64,000 nucleotides of DNA from an uncultured Lachnospiraceae bacterium (GCA_902779445.1 CACZBM010000002.1:149076-213075); one strand, 5' to 3'; positions 37,073-46,393 are shown, counted from the first letter of the stretch. Notes: generated by a model from the sequence alone, not told the origin. Numbers and translations: made by a program.

Positions 37073-40000
37073 GTGAAAACAAAGAAGTTTTTCCTGTCTT
37101 CTCTTCTGTTCTTACCTATTTTTATGAGCATTCTTTTTGCCCGGGTCTCATTTGCTGCGGATAATCCGGCTGATCTGGAAACTGTTTTAGCAAGGCCTTC
37201 TGTAAACGGCGCTCTCCATGTAGAGAATGATCACCTGGAGGATGAAAGCGGAAACCGCGTGGTCCTTCGCGGTTTAAGTACACAGGGTCTTACCTGGTAC
37301 CCCGACTTCATAAATAAAGATTTATTTAATACATTGTCTGATGACTGGGGATGTAATCTTATCCGCCTCGTGGCTTACTCCGATCAGTATGTTAATGGGG
37401 ATAAAGAGGAAACCCTCGATCTAGTACGAAAAGGTATAGATGCCGCCATCGCTGCAGACCAGTACGTACTTGTTGACTGGCATGTACTGACTGAAGAGGA
37501 TCCCAATGTGAACATCGAATATGCAAAGGAATTCTTCTCAGTGATAACCTCAGAGTATCCTGATGATCCTTCGATCATTTATGAAATATGTAATGAGCCA
37601 AACGGGGAAACCTCCTGGTCTGATATCAGGAAGTATGCAGAAGAGATGATCCCCTTTATAAGAACTGTCTCTCCCGCCAACGTGATCCTTGTGGGTACTC
37701 CCGAATATGACAAACAGCTCGTACCTGCTGTCAGATCTCCTTTATCCTTCGATAATATTATGTATGTTCTGCATTTCTACTGCGCAACGCATAAGGATGA
37801 TCTGATGGCTGAGCTTAAGGAATCTCAGGAAAACGGACTTCCTGTGTTCATTTCGGAATGCGGTATTACAGAATCCAGCGGTGACGGAATAATCGATTTT
37901 GAAAGTGCAGCAAACTGGTTCAACCTTCTTAAAAGTTACGGTATGAGCTACACAGTGTGGAGTATTTCAAATAAAGATGAAGCCTCCGCAATGTTTAAAA
38001 CATACTACGACCCTAAAAACCCACTAACTGACAATGATATTACGAGATCCGGCCTCTGGATCCGCTCCCTTATCCGTGGCGAAGATCCCTCTTCCATAAG
38101 CATACCTCCCGAAACTTCCGATAAAAACAACATTATTGCAATGCTTGCAAAAACTCTTAATACGGATGAACTGATACCATTAAGAAACTGGAAGGATCAT
38201 GCATTATACATTGCTATCTTCCTGATAGTAGTGCAGTTATTGTCTCTTCTCTATGAAAAGACCCTAAATAAGAATAAGACTTATGATGATATCAGAAATG
38301 ATAAACATGAAGACATATGGACAGTGATCCGCCGCCTCACTCTCCTTATTAGCATGTTTTTCTCGATCCTTTACCTGACATGGCGTTTACTCTATTCCAT
38401 ACCAAAGGATGTGGGTATTATCCCTATAATCGCGAATGTGCTTCTTCTTTTAGTGGAGATCCTTGGTTTTATTGAATCCATCATTTTATATGCGAATCTA
38501 ATGCATATGCGGGAGCATCCAGTTCCAAAGATAGATGACAGCGAATTTCCGGACGTGGATATATTTATTGCCACGTATAATGAACCCGGAGACCTTCTCC
38601 GCAAGACCATAAACGGCTGCAATCACCTTCTATATCCGGATAAGTCAAAGGTTCATATCTGGGTATGCGATGATAACAGAAGACCCGAGATCAGAAAGCT
38701 CGCCGGGGAAATGAATGTGGGCTACTTTGACCGCCCCGATAACAAAGGTGCCAAGGCCGGAAACCTCAATAATGCCATGGAACACACAAGCTCTCCCTAT
38801 GTAGTTACTTTGGACGCAGACATGATCCCGATGAAGGGCTTCTTATTAAATACTATCCCGTATTTTGTAGATGCTGAGAAACGTTCTAAGGATAACGGCG
38901 GGCTGAAACTTGGTCTTCTTCAGACTCCCCAGTGTTTTTACCAGCCTGATGTTTTCCAGAGAGCTCTGTATTCCGAAAAATCTGCTCCCAATGAGCAGGA
39001 CTTCTTCTACCGTTCAATAGAGGTTGCAAAAACCACTACAAACAGCGTTATCTATGGAGGATCCAATACAGTTCTTTCCCGTGAAGCGATCCAAAAGATC
39101 GGTGGCTTTTACACCAAGTCCATAACCGAGGATTTTGCCACCGGACTTTTATTAGAATCTGCAGGGTACGTTAGTCTCGGGCTTCCCGATCCCCAGGCGA
39201 GCGGAATGGCTCCCTCTACGTATAAAGAGCATATTCAACAGCGTCAGCGCTGGGGAAGAGGTGTTATCGGTACTGCCAAGCAGTTAAAACTTCTGACCCG
39301 TCCCGGGCTTTCCATTATGCAGAGGCTCAGTTACTTTGGCTCGGTTATCTACTGGTACTCTCCTATTAAAACTCTTATATACCTTGTATCGCCGCTTCTT
39401 TTCGCTGCCTTCACTATACCTATGTTCAAGTGCAGCTGGGCAGACCTGTTTCTTTACTGGTTCCCGATGTTCCTTATGCAGGATATTACACTGCGCGTAT
39501 TCAGCGGAAATGCCATTTCACTTAAGTGGAGCGGAATATACGAGACCAGTGTCATGCCCTATTTGATGGTGCCTGTTATAAAAGAAACCTTCGGAATGAC
39601 TGCGTCCAAGTTCCTTGTTACCGATAAATCAGGAAAGCACGGAAAGCGGAAAACTGACTATCGTCTCCTCTCACCCTTCCTTGTTCTGATCGCACTTTCA
39701 GTATGGGGAATAGCCCGTTCAATCTATGTCCTCAGCATAACAAGGGCTCTTGGTATAATCGTTCTCCTGTTCTGGCTGATAAGAAATCTATACTACCTTA
39801 TCATGTCCGTATTTTTAGTGGACGGCAGAGACAGTGACAGTGAGCACGTAAAGGTAATAGATGCCGAAATGGTAACGATCAATAAGATCTATCACAACGG
39901 CACGATCTCTCCTGCATATTACGGTGTCACCACTTTTATGACCGAGCACAGCATGAAGGTTTACCTTGATGAAGCCGATGATCTTGATATAGGTGATAAA

Positions 40001-40246
40001 GTAAAAGTTTGTGTGGAAAAAGATGATACGACAGCAAATGTGACCTGTATACTTACCGGCATAATAACCCCCCGTTCAGGAGGTTCCAGTGTCTATGCGC
40101 TGGAAATAATAGATATGGAAGAATCAGAGCTTGAATATCTGGAAATAATATATGACCGGATACCCTCTCTTCCTCAGTCACTGAAGAAAGATCTGGGTAT
40201 CATCCGGCACATGCTTGTTAATATTGCTCACAGGATCCTGGGGTAA
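37073..40246 (+). CDS. Fusion of a secreted GH5 cellulase domain to a BcsA-type cellulose synthase
   Basis: A 1057-residue protein starting at GTG behind AAAGGA. A signal or anchor segment (1-28) is followed by a GH5 domain (about 45-320) with the acid/base Glu175 in ICNEPNG and the nucleophile Glu262 in ISECGI. After a membrane helix (about 375-395) and two more comes a GT2 cellulose synthase core: CDD at 532-534, DAD at 581-583, TED at 685-687, QRQRW at 723-727, and a gating-loop-like FLVTDK at 847-852. More membrane helices and a PilZ-like beta domain (about 915-1020) follow. The PilZ RxxxR and D/NxSxxG motifs for c-di-GMP are not evident. It likely makes and trims a beta-glucan. No other bcs gene is adjacent. 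Confidence 0.9.
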   Translation: MKTKKFFLSSLLFLPIFMSILFARVSFAADNPADLETVLARPSVNGALHVENDHLEDESGNRVVLRGLSTQGLTWYPDFINKDLFNTLSDDWGCNLIRLVAYSDQYVNGDKEETLDLVRKGIDAAIAADQYVLVDWHVLTEEDPNVNIEYAKEFFSVITSEYPDDPSIIYEICNEPNGETSWSDIRKYAEEMIPFIRTVSPANVILVGTPEYDKQLVPAVRSPLSFDNIMYVLHFYCATHKDDLMAELKESQENGLPVFISECGITESSGDGIIDFESAANWFNLLKSYGMSYTVWSISNKDEASAMFKTYYDPKNPLTDNDITRSGLWIRSLIRGEDPSSISIPPETSDKNNIIAMLAKTLNTDELIPLRNWKDHALYIAIFLIVVQLLSLLYEKTLNKNKTYDDIRNDKHEDIWTVIRRLTLLISMFFSILYLTWRLLYSIPKDVGIIPIIANVLLLLVEILGFIESIILYANLMHMREHPVPKIDDSEFPDVDIFIATYNEPGDLLRKTINGCNHLLYPDKSKVHIWVCDDNRRPEIRKLAGEMNVGYFDRPDNKGAKAGNLNNAMEHTSSPYVVTLDADMIPMKGFLLNTIPYFVDAEKRSKDNGGLKLGLLQTPQCFYQPDVFQRALYSEKSAPNEQDFFYRSIEVAKTTTNSVIYGGSNTVLSREAIQKIGGFYTKSITEDFATGLLLESAGYVSLGLPDPQASGMAPSTYKEHIQQRQRWGRGVIGTAKQLKLLTRPGLSIMQRLSYFGSVIYWYSPIKTLIYLVSPLLFAAFTIPMFKCSWADLFLYWFPMFLMQDITLRVFSGNAISLKWSGIYETSVMPYLMVPVIKETFGMTASKFLVTDKSGKHGKRKTDYRLLSPFLVLIALSVWGIARSIYVLSITRALGIIVLLFWLIRNLYYLIMSVFLVDGRDSDSEHVKVIDAEMVTINKIYHNGTISPAYYGVTTFMTEHSMKVYLDEADDLDIGDKVKVCVEKDDTTANVTCILTGIITPRSGGSSVYALEIIDMEESELEYLEIIYDRIPSLPQSLKKDLGIIRHMLVNIAHRILG

Positions 40247-40537
40247 CTAATTCCTGGCATCCTTAAGCCATCCCGCATAACCTGTGGGAACAGATGTATA
40301 TTGAAGGACATAGCCCTTATCGGTTTTATCTGTTACTTTACAGAAGAGCTTTCCTCCTGCATCTATCCTCAGATTATCGTAGATCTCAAATCCGGCGTCG
40401 GTTTCTAAAACGGCGCCGTCTCTTGCTACAGAAGTGATGCCTCCGTAGTAAATTTTAGCGTCTTCGTGTTTTCCGTCCAGTTTATGGAAACATACAGCTA
40501 TGGGATGCTCGAGCTGCTGCATAGCGCTGTCAGTCAT
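40247..40537 (-). CDS. Small conserved-type protein, possibly PilZ-like
   Basis: A 96-residue protein convergent with the cellulose synthase gene; the two stop codons are directly adjacent. The pattern of beta strands (YYGGITSVARDGAVLET, FEIYDNLRIDAG, LFCKVTDKTDKGYVLQYTS) suggests a small beta-barrel of the PilZ kind, but there is no RxxxR motif, so this is only a structural guess. The start follows AAAGGACAGAAAAA. It lies 21 bp after a small membrane protein gene in the same direction. Confidence 0.55.
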   Translation of the reverse strand: MTDSAMQQLEHPIAVCFHKLDGKHEDAKIYYGGITSVARDGAVLETDAGFEIYDNLRIDAGGKLFCKVTDKTDKGYVLQYTSVPTGYAGWLKDARN

Positions 40538-40558
40538 TTTTTCTGTCCTTTTATCAAG

Positions 40559-40813
40559 CTACTGCTCGTTTTTTTGCCTGTCTCCGTCTTCTTTGTATGA
40601 ATAGGTCTCATCATACAACCCCTTACCCTTCCTCACGTTATTCATCATAAGAAAAAGATGGATAAGTACCGGCACGAACACGGTACAGACTATGGAAGCC
40701 ATAAGAAGCTTTCCGGAGTCAGGATGGTTCATGAGTGCCAGTATAAATGATGATACATACATCAAAACCAGTAATATGATAGCAATAAGTGCAAGTATTC
40801 TTTTAAAATTCAT
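40559..40813 (-). CDS. Small two-span membrane protein
   Basis: An 84-residue protein with two hydrophobic segments (about 6-27 and 37-57) and a charged C-terminal tail (YDETYSYKEDGDRQKNEQ). There is no family I recognise with certainty, though the layout of short loop, two helices and charged tail is common in Lachnospiraceae. The start is preceded by a weak AAGAGGTCAAA. An R1 repeat lies just upstream. Confidence 0.65.
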   Translation of the reverse strand: MNFKRILALIAIILLVLMYVSSFILALMNHPDSGKLLMASIVCTVFVPVLIHLFLMMNNVRKGKGLYDETYSYKEDGDRQKNEQ

Positions 40814-40833
40814 TTTGACCTCTTATATTAACC

Positions 40834-40863
40834 TGTCATCCTGAGCGTTAGCGAAGAATGACA
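40834..40863. repeat. Single R1 repeat
   Basis: TGTCATCCTGAGCGTTAGCGAAGAATGACA, an imperfect hairpin between the recJ stop and the small membrane protein start. Confidence 0.8.
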
Positions 40864-40891
40864 CCAGCTTAATGACATTGTTTTAACATCC

Positions 40892-42661
40892 TCATCTAAT
40901 CCCATTTAGTACTATCTGCAGGGTCTCACTCCCCCTGAACTCATTGATCCCCGGACTGTACAGGATCTTAAGTCCCTCTCCGGCTCTTTCCCTGTCTTCG
41001 ATATAGTCTTTCATCTCTTCTGCATCAGTTCCGAAATATACACAGTCCACTCTGCCGCCGTTATTGTCTTCTGCTGTTCCTTTAAGCACATTTCTATTGG
41101 TGCCGAAGACTCTCATATCCCTAATACTTATATCCCTTGCAGCAAATACAGGCTTTTCATTTTCGGTTCCACAGGGTTCAAGCCGCTCTATCTCCCGCAC
41201 AAGATCAAAAGAAACAAAGGATAAAGGCAGCTCCATATCTATCTTTATCTTAACCGCCAGATCATCTTTTGAAAGAGATGAGTTCATATTGATCCTTTCC
41301 CTGAATTCGGAAAGTTTTTCTTTCGGAAGGGAAAGACCTGCCGCCATGGCATGTCCGCCATATTTTATAAAAACGTCCTTAACTGCAGTCATTTCTTCAA
41401 ACATATTGAAGCTCTCGATGGATCTTCCGGACCCTTTCAGACATTCTGCCCCGTCTGACGTGATACCGTCCGTTAGTATGAATACAGGCTTACCGGTTCT
41501 TTCCCTCACCTTTCCGGCGACTATCCCGGCGACACTCTCATGGGAATCAGGAAGATAGATCACGAGGACCGTATCATTTTCATACCTGTCGGAGTCCGAT
41601 ATCTCCAGTGCTTTTTCAACACCCTTTTCGGTTATGCTCTTACGGCTGTCATTCATCTCCTTAAGGATAACTGCCTTTTCATGGGCACTGTCAGGAGTCT
41701 CCGATAAAAGAAGTTCTAGGGCATCTTCTGCATCGCCGAGCCTCCCTGCAGCGTTAAGACAGGGACCTAAAACGAATCCTACGTGATAATAGCTTAATTC
41801 TTTCCCTTCCAGTGAGTTAAGTGAGATAAGTGCTCTGAGCCCCGGATTTACGGTGTGTTTTAGCCTTTTTAATCCTTCCCGGACAAGCCTTCGGTTCTCA
41901 TTCTTTAAAGGCATTACATCTCCGATAGTCGCAAAAGCAGCAATCTCAAGGAACTCCCCCGCTTCTTTAATATCGATCCCCATTTCATCATATAAAGAGA
42001 GAATGAATTTATACGCTACAAAAGCTCCGCAGATCGATCTGAAAGCACTGTTGCAATCAGATCTTTTTGGATCCACTACAGCATCAGCATCCGGCAGATC
42101 CTCTATTCTTTCCTCACCGTTAAGATGAAAGGGTACTTCATGGTGATCCGTCACGATAACCGTCATGCCGCACTCTTTTGCAAGGCGGATCTCTTCAGCA
42201 GCTGCAATACCATTATCACATGTTAATATGGTATCTACATTATCATCTTTTGCTTCGTTTATGATATTGAAATTGAGTCCGTAACCATCCCTGATCCTGT
42301 GGGGTAGCCTGTGATCTGTATCTGCGCCCGCTTTTCTTAGCCCTTTGATCAGAATAAATGATGCCGTGACACCGTCAATATCATAGTCACCAACAACACG
42401 GATCTTTTTTCCAAGCTTTATCTTTTCTTTTATAATACTCGCAGCCCTGTCCATGTCTTTCATGGAACGTGCTGAAACAAGTATCTCATCCTGTGAAAGA
42501 GGTTCTGTTGAAAGATAATCCCTTACCTCATTCTCAGATGAAAGATCCACTCCCCGGTTTCCCATAATACGTGCAAGCACCGGAGAAATACCATACTTCT
42601 TTCCGATCCCGGCGTAATCTCCGGGTCGTGACATGATCACCCATTTCTCAGTCCGCTGCAA
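40892..42661 (-). CDS. recJ: Single-stranded-DNA-specific exonuclease RecJ
   Basis: A 5'-3' single-strand exonuclease of the DHH family used in recombination and repair. Motifs include VGDYDIDGVTASFIL, ITCDNGI-like LTCDNGIAA, VTDHHEVP and a C-terminal DHHA1 GGHAMAAGLSL. I place the start at a TTG at 42661 (MQRTEKWVIMSRPGD) behind AAGGAG, because RecJ proteins begin with a short stretch before KW(V/I). The upstream ATG at 42706 would add 15 unlike residues from the scfB frame, and an ATG at 42634 would cut the conserved KWVI. The product is about 589 residues. It overlaps scfB by 14 bp. Confidence 0.92.
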   Translation of the reverse strand: MQRTEKWVIMSRPGDYAGIGKKYGISPVLARIMGNRGVDLSSENEVRDYLSTEPLSQDEILVSARSMKDMDRAASIIKEKIKLGKKIRVVGDYDIDGVTASFILIKGLRKAGADTDHRLPHRIRDGYGLNFNIINEAKDDNVDTILTCDNGIAAAEEIRLAKECGMTVIVTDHHEVPFHLNGEERIEDLPDADAVVDPKRSDCNSAFRSICGAFVAYKFILSLYDEMGIDIKEAGEFLEIAAFATIGDVMPLKNENRRLVREGLKRLKHTVNPGLRALISLNSLEGKELSYYHVGFVLGPCLNAAGRLGDAEDALELLLSETPDSAHEKAVILKEMNDSRKSITEKGVEKALEISDSDRYENDTVLVIYLPDSHESVAGIVAGKVRERTGKPVFILTDGITSDGAECLKGSGRSIESFNMFEEMTAVKDVFIKYGGHAMAAGLSLPKEKLSEFRERINMNSSLSKDDLAVKIKIDMELPLSFVSFDLVREIERLEPCGTENEKPVFAARDISIRDMRVFGTNRNVLKGTAEDNNGGRVDCVYFGTDAEEMKDYIEDRERAGEGLKILYSPGINEFRGSETLQIVLNGIR

Positions 42662-44066
42662 TACTCTCCGACTCCTTTTTATCCGCAAAATCTTCGTTTC
42701 CGGCAAGAGCTGCTTTGATCATGATCGCACATTCAATTCGTTTCCTCTGAAGCTCACATCCGAAAGTATAGTTTCCGTTAAGGCTCCCTGTTGCATGATA
42801 GGAATTAGCTGCGCAGCCTCCCGAACAGTAAAACTTTGCAAAACACTCCCTGCATTCAGGCTTTGTGTAAACATTACATCCGGCAAATTCCATGGGAATA
42901 TCCTTATTCACGATCCCATCAAAAACATTTCCCATAAGGAACTTCTCTTCACCCACAAACTGATGGCAGGGATAGATATCTCCCCAGGGCGTAACCGAGA
43001 GGTATTCACCTCCGCTTCCGCAGCCGGAAAGCCTTTTAGCAATACAGGGTCCTCCGGTAAGGTCGATCATAAAGTGGAAGAAGTTAATATATTTACCGTT
43101 CTTTCTCCTCTTAATAACTTCATCTGCGAGAATATCATACTGTTCCAGGAGTACCGGCAGGTCGGATTCCTTAAGTGCATAATCCTCTTTGGGATCACAA
43201 ACCACCGGCTCCACAGATATCTGCTCAAATCCAAGATCATTTAAGTGTATAACATCATTCGCAAAATCAGTGTTGTAATGAGTATATGTACCTCTTACAT
43301 AGTAATTGGTCTGGTTTCTGGATCCGGCAGCTTTTTTGAATTTCGGAAGTATGATGTCATATGATCCCTTACCGTTTGCTGTCGGCCTCATCCTGTCGTT
43401 TACTTCTTTTCTGCCGTCGATCGAAAGCACCAGATTACCCATTTCTTTATTGGCAAAATCCAGGATCTCATCATCCAGAAGTACACCGTTTGTAGTCAGG
43501 GTAAACCGAAATTTCTTATTCCTCTTTTCCTCCTGGGAACGACCATATTCCACGAGTTTCTTTACAACATCAAAATTCATGGTGGGTTCGCCTCCGAAAA
43601 AGTCCACTTCCAGATTGACCCTGTTCCCTGAATGATCCATCAGGTAGTCAAGAGCCTGCTTTCCGACTTCATAAGTCATCAAAGCTTTTCTTCCGTGATA
43701 TTCCCCTTCTTCTGCAAAACAGTATCTGCATCTTAAATTACAGTCGTGGGCAATATGCAGACACATAGCTTTTACTACCGGATCCTTTGCCTTCGTTTTC
43801 GTAAAATTATCAACATAGGATTCATAAATATCCTTTGAATAAAGCGCACCGCTGTCCCTAAGCTCATTTATCTCATTAATAGCTTCTTCAAGATCGGTAT
43901 CACTATATTTATTTCCTGTTAATGCTGAAGCCTCGCTTATAGAGAGAGCTTCTTTGTCTTCCATATGTGGAATAAGATCGTAGACCACATCATCCACAAT
44001 ATGTACCGCTCCGGATTCCACATCCAGAACTATATTAAATCCGTGACTTTTATACTGATGAACCAT
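42648..44066 (-). CDS. scfB: SCIFF peptide maturase, radical SAM/SPASM
   Basis: Forms Cys-to-Thr thioether links in the SCIFF peptide. It has 472 residues. An N-terminal precursor-recognition region precedes the radical SAM cluster motif CNLRCRYC (about residues 102-109). The C-terminal SPASM/twitch region has CGSGGEYLSVTPWGDIYPCHQF and ECRECFAKFYCSGGCAANSY for auxiliary Fe-S clusters. The precursor scfA lies directly upstream, a pairing known throughout the Clostridia. An intrinsic terminator lies between the two genes. The stop overlaps recJ. Confidence 0.95.
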   Translation of the reverse strand: MVHQYKSHGFNIVLDVESGAVHIVDDVVYDLIPHMEDKEALSISEASALTGNKYSDTDLEEAINEINELRDSGALYSKDIYESYVDNFTKTKAKDPVVKAMCLHIAHDCNLRCRYCFAEEGEYHGRKALMTYEVGKQALDYLMDHSGNRVNLEVDFFGGEPTMNFDVVKKLVEYGRSQEEKRNKKFRFTLTTNGVLLDDEILDFANKEMGNLVLSIDGRKEVNDRMRPTANGKGSYDIILPKFKKAAGSRNQTNYYVRGTYTHYNTDFANDVIHLNDLGFEQISVEPVVCDPKEDYALKESDLPVLLEQYDILADEVIKRRKNGKYINFFHFMIDLTGGPCIAKRLSGCGSGGEYLSVTPWGDIYPCHQFVGEEKFLMGNVFDGIVNKDIPMEFAGCNVYTKPECRECFAKFYCSGGCAANSYHATGSLNGNYTFGCELQRKRIECAIMIKAALAGNEDFADKKESESIAAD

Positions 44067-44091
44067 TTTCTTCTCTTTCCGGCTTTGCGTT

Positions 44092-44116
44092 AAAAAGGAG
44101 GACCTTACGGTCCTCC
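44092..44116 (-). terminator. Terminator between the SCIFF precursor and its maturase
   Basis: On the minus strand GGAGGACC-GTAA-GGTCCTCC-TTTTT, an 8-bp perfect stem with a T-run, lying in the gap between scfA and scfB. Read-through is needed for scfB unless it has its own promoter, so more precursor than enzyme would be made. Confidence 0.92.
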
Positions 44117-44141
44117 GTACACTTCAATATCGCGCCTAAAC

Positions 44142-44288
44142 TCAGCGATTCTTATTCTCGCATGACTGATTGCCTACTGTACAGCTGGTCTTGCATGCTG
44201 ACTGGCAAGAGGTCTGGCACTCACCGCATCCGCCTGTTTTCATGCTCTTCTTATAATCTCTGGTATTCAGGGTCTTAACGTGCTTCAT
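44142..44288 (-). CDS. scfA: SCIFF family RiPP precursor (six cysteines in forty-five residues)
   Basis: A ribosomal peptide precursor of 48 residues, MKHVKTLNTRDYKKS... with six Cys in GGCGECQTSC...ACKTSCTVG...SCE. This matches the SCIFF consensus closely. The ATG at 44288 follows AAGGAGGAACTTGAG; a longer in-frame extension upstream has no family support. ScfB crosslinks a Cys to a Thr. The mature product's role is not known. A candidate promoter lies in the gap to recX. Confidence 0.96.
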   Translation of the reverse strand: MKHVKTLNTRDYKKSMKTGGCGECQTSCQSACKTSCTVGNQSCENKNR

Positions 44289-44349
44289 CTCAAGTTCCTC
44301 CTTAGTATATTCAAAATTGATTTTAAGCTCATAAATAAAAAGCAAAGTG

Positions 44350-44379
44350 AGTATATCATATAATCCGGTGAATGCGCAA
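44350..44379 (-). promoter_or_regulatory. Candidate promoter of scfA
   Basis: On the minus strand TTGCGC (44379-44374), 18 bp, TATACT (44355-44350) preceded by TGA, an extended -10, about 60 bp upstream of the scfA start. Confidence 0.55.
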
Positions 44380-44382
44380 CGT

Positions 44383-45024
44383 CTATATAGAACCTTCCCG
44401 GTAAAGACTGACGATTCTTTTTATCCTGCCGAATTCAAAGCCTTTTCCGGTAAGGTACCTGTATAGCTTCTGCTCGGACTCCTGATCGATCTCATCCGGC
44501 TCGGGGCACCTTTTCTTAATAAGTCTTAGGATGAGAGCCGACTCCGGGTCCGAGCCGTTTTCTTCATTGTCTTCCGCATTCTTCATAAGAGCCTTTTCAA
44601 TACACTCTTTTGAAACACCCTTATTCAGGAGATCCGCTTCTATCATTCTCCTGCTTTTACGGGAGGATTTTTCATAAATATACTGAACAGCATATCTCAG
44701 ATCATCAAGATACTTCCCCCGCTTTGCCGCATCCACTGCTGCATCTATGACCTCTGCCGGGTACATACCCTCTTTCAGCTTATCCCTAAGTTCTTTTTCT
44801 GTCTTATCATACTTGTCCAGGATATGCAGGGTACGGCTCTTTGCTCTTTTTAGAAGAACTTCATTCACGATCCTCTCATATGTGACCTGATCCAGCTCTT
44901 CCCCTTCTTTGAGGTTAAAACGCCTTATCTCTGATCTATATAGCACAAATACAGGTTCATCATTAAGGGAGATCAGATATTTTCCCTTTCTCCATTCGGA
45001 TATGGATGTAATGATCATTGGCAT
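44383..45024 (-). CDS. recX: Regulatory protein RecX
   Basis: Binds RecA filaments and limits recombinase activity. It has 213 residues with three tandem helical repeats: LHILDKYDKTEKELRDKL, YDDLRYAVQYIYEKSSRKSRRMIEADLLNKGV (in part) and a third with KRCPEPDE. An N-terminal extension includes VLYRSEIRRFNLKEGEEL. It starts 3 bp after the recA stop codon, the usual pairing. Confidence 0.93.
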   Translation of the reverse strand: MPMIITSISEWRKGKYLISLNDEPVFVLYRSEIRRFNLKEGEELDQVTYERIVNEVLLKRAKSRTLHILDKYDKTEKELRDKLKEGMYPAEVIDAAVDAAKRGKYLDDLRYAVQYIYEKSSRKSRRMIEADLLNKGVSKECIEKALMKNAEDNEENGSDPESALILRLIKKRCPEPDEIDQESEQKLYRYLTGKGFEFGRIKRIVSLYREGSI

Positions 45025-45027
45025 ATC

Positions 45028-46116
45028 TTACTCGGATTTTGCAGCTTTCTTTGTGCCGGATTCAGCTTTGTCTGCATTCTTTTCAGCCGCAGCTTTACTG
45101 TCTCCGGACTTTTTATCACCTTCAAGTCCATAGTGAACCCTTACCTTATGCTCTACTTCAGTAAGGATATCCTGATGTTCTTCCAGAAAAGCCTTTGTAT
45201 TTTCCCTTCCCTGTCCGATCTTTTCTCCGTTATATGAGAACCAGGCTCCGGCTTTATTGATAACATTGCAGTTAGATGCAAGATCCAGAATATCTCCTAC
45301 CGTAGAAATGCCTTTGCCGAACATGATATCAAATTCCGCTTCTTTAAAAGGCGGAGCGATCTTATTCTTAACAACCTTAACTCTGGTGCGGTTACCGATC
45401 ACCTCACCCCCCTGGGAGATCTTGTCAATTCTTCTGACATCCAGCCTCACCGAGGAATAGAATTTAAGTGCTCTGCCTCCGGTGGTGGTCTCAGGACTTC
45501 CGAACATTATACCGACCTTTTCACGAAGCTGGTTTATGAATACTACTGTACAGTTTGACTTGCTGATGACAGCAGTAAGTTTTCTGAGGGCCTGGGACAT
45601 GAGCCTTGCCTGAAGTCCCACATGGGAATCACCCATTTCTCCGTCAATCTCTGCCTTGGGTACAAGTGCAGCTACCGAATCGACTACCACAATATCCACC
45701 GCACCTGACCTGACCATGGTCTCGGTGATCTCAAGTGCCTGCTCACCTGAATCCGGCTGGGATATATAAAGATTATCTATATCTACCCCAATATTTTTAG
45801 CATAAACAGGATCAAGCGCATGTTCAGCATCGATGAAACCTGCTATACCGCCTCTCTTCTGTACCTCTGAGATCATATGAAGAGTAACTGTAGTCTTTCC
45901 TGATGACTCAGGTCCGTAGATCTCTATGATCCTTCCCTTAGGAATCCCTCCAAGACCAAGTGCTATGTCCAGCGATAAAGATCCTGTGGGGATAGTCTCT
46001 ATATTCATATTGGCGCTCTGGTCACCAAGCTTCATGACTGCACCTTTTCCAAACTGTTTTTCTATCTGTGAAAGTGCTACTTCCAATGCTTTCTGCTTGT
46101 TTTCGTTAGTTTCCAT
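45028..46116 (-). CDS. recA: Recombinase A
   Basis: An ATP-dependent DNA strand-exchange protein and activator of LexA self-cleavage. It has 362 residues. Walker A is [10 protein letters not shown], Walker B is [12 protein letters not shown], and loop L1/L2 segments [25 protein letters not shown] and [20 protein letters not shown] are conserved. A Lys/Ala/Glu-rich C-terminal tail follows ([15 protein letters not shown]). The start follows GAAAGGAATTAAAA. It is preceded by a strong promoter overlapped downstream by a LexA/DinR box. Confidence 0.98.
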   Translation of the reverse strand: METNENKQKALEVALSQIEKQFGKGAVMKLGDQSANMNIETIPTGSLSLDIALGLGGIPKGRIIEIYGPESSGKTTVTLHMISEVQKRGGIAGFIDAEHALDPVYAKNIGVDIDNLYISQPDSGEQALEITETMVRSGAVDIVVVDSVAALVPKAEIDGEMGDSHVGLQARLMSQALRKLTAVISKSNCTVVFINQLREKVGIMFGSPETTTGGRALKFYSSVRLDVRRIDKISQGGEVIGNRTRVKVVKNKIAPPFKEAEFDIMFGKGISTVGDILDLASNCNVINKAGAWFSYNGEKIGQGRENTKAFLEEHQDILTEVEHKVRVHYGLEGDKKSGDSKAAAEKNADKAESGTKKAAKSE

Positions 46117-46142
46117 TTTTAATTCCTTTCAAAATCCAAAAT

Positions 46143-46156
46143 CGAACTCCCGTTCG
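46143..46156 (-). promoter_or_regulatory. LexA/DinR operator of recA
   Basis: CGAACTCCCGTTCG, a 14-bp palindrome that fits the Firmicute DinR box (CGAAC N4 GTTCG). It lies 6 bp downstream of the -10 element, over the expected transcription start. Confidence 0.9.
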
Positions 46157-46162
46157 ATACCA

Positions 46163-46191
46163 ATAGTAACAAAACCGTTTTTCTTTGTCAA
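46163..46191 (-). promoter_or_regulatory. recA promoter
   Basis: On the minus strand TTGACA (46191-46186), a 17-bp spacer and TACTAT (46168-46163). A near-consensus sigma-A promoter controlled by the adjacent LexA box. Confidence 0.9.
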
Positions 46192-46393
46192 GAAAAACTT
46201 CTGAATTACTTGACCTTTACTAAATATATTCCTAAATCTGTACGATAAACCTCCCTTCATTAATATTTTTCTTGCTTTTTCTGTTCCAGTAAGGGAAAAC
46301 TGCAGTGAATACTGCTGAAGATGTCGGTCCGATGAAGCGAACCTGAAATGATTATAACTCTGATCATAAAAATATCAAGGCTTTTTTAAAATC
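46192..46393. other. Gap upstream of the recA promoter
   Basis: A/T-rich sequence between the recA promoter and the terminator of the coiled-coil gene. It contains no open frame with a ribosome binding site and no clear repeat. Confidence 0.5.

Noticed and set aside
37073..40246. Two separate genes (cellulase and synthase) joined by a sequencing error
   Set aside because: The frame is open throughout, codon use is even, there is no ribosome binding site or start near the junction (about residue 340-370), and a membrane helix lies in the linker. Kept as a fusion, though strain comparison would settle it.
42662..42706. Upstream ATG (42706) as the start of recJ
   Set aside because: The added residues come from the scfB reading region and have no ribosome binding site; the TTG at 42661 has AAGGAG and gives the conserved N-terminus.
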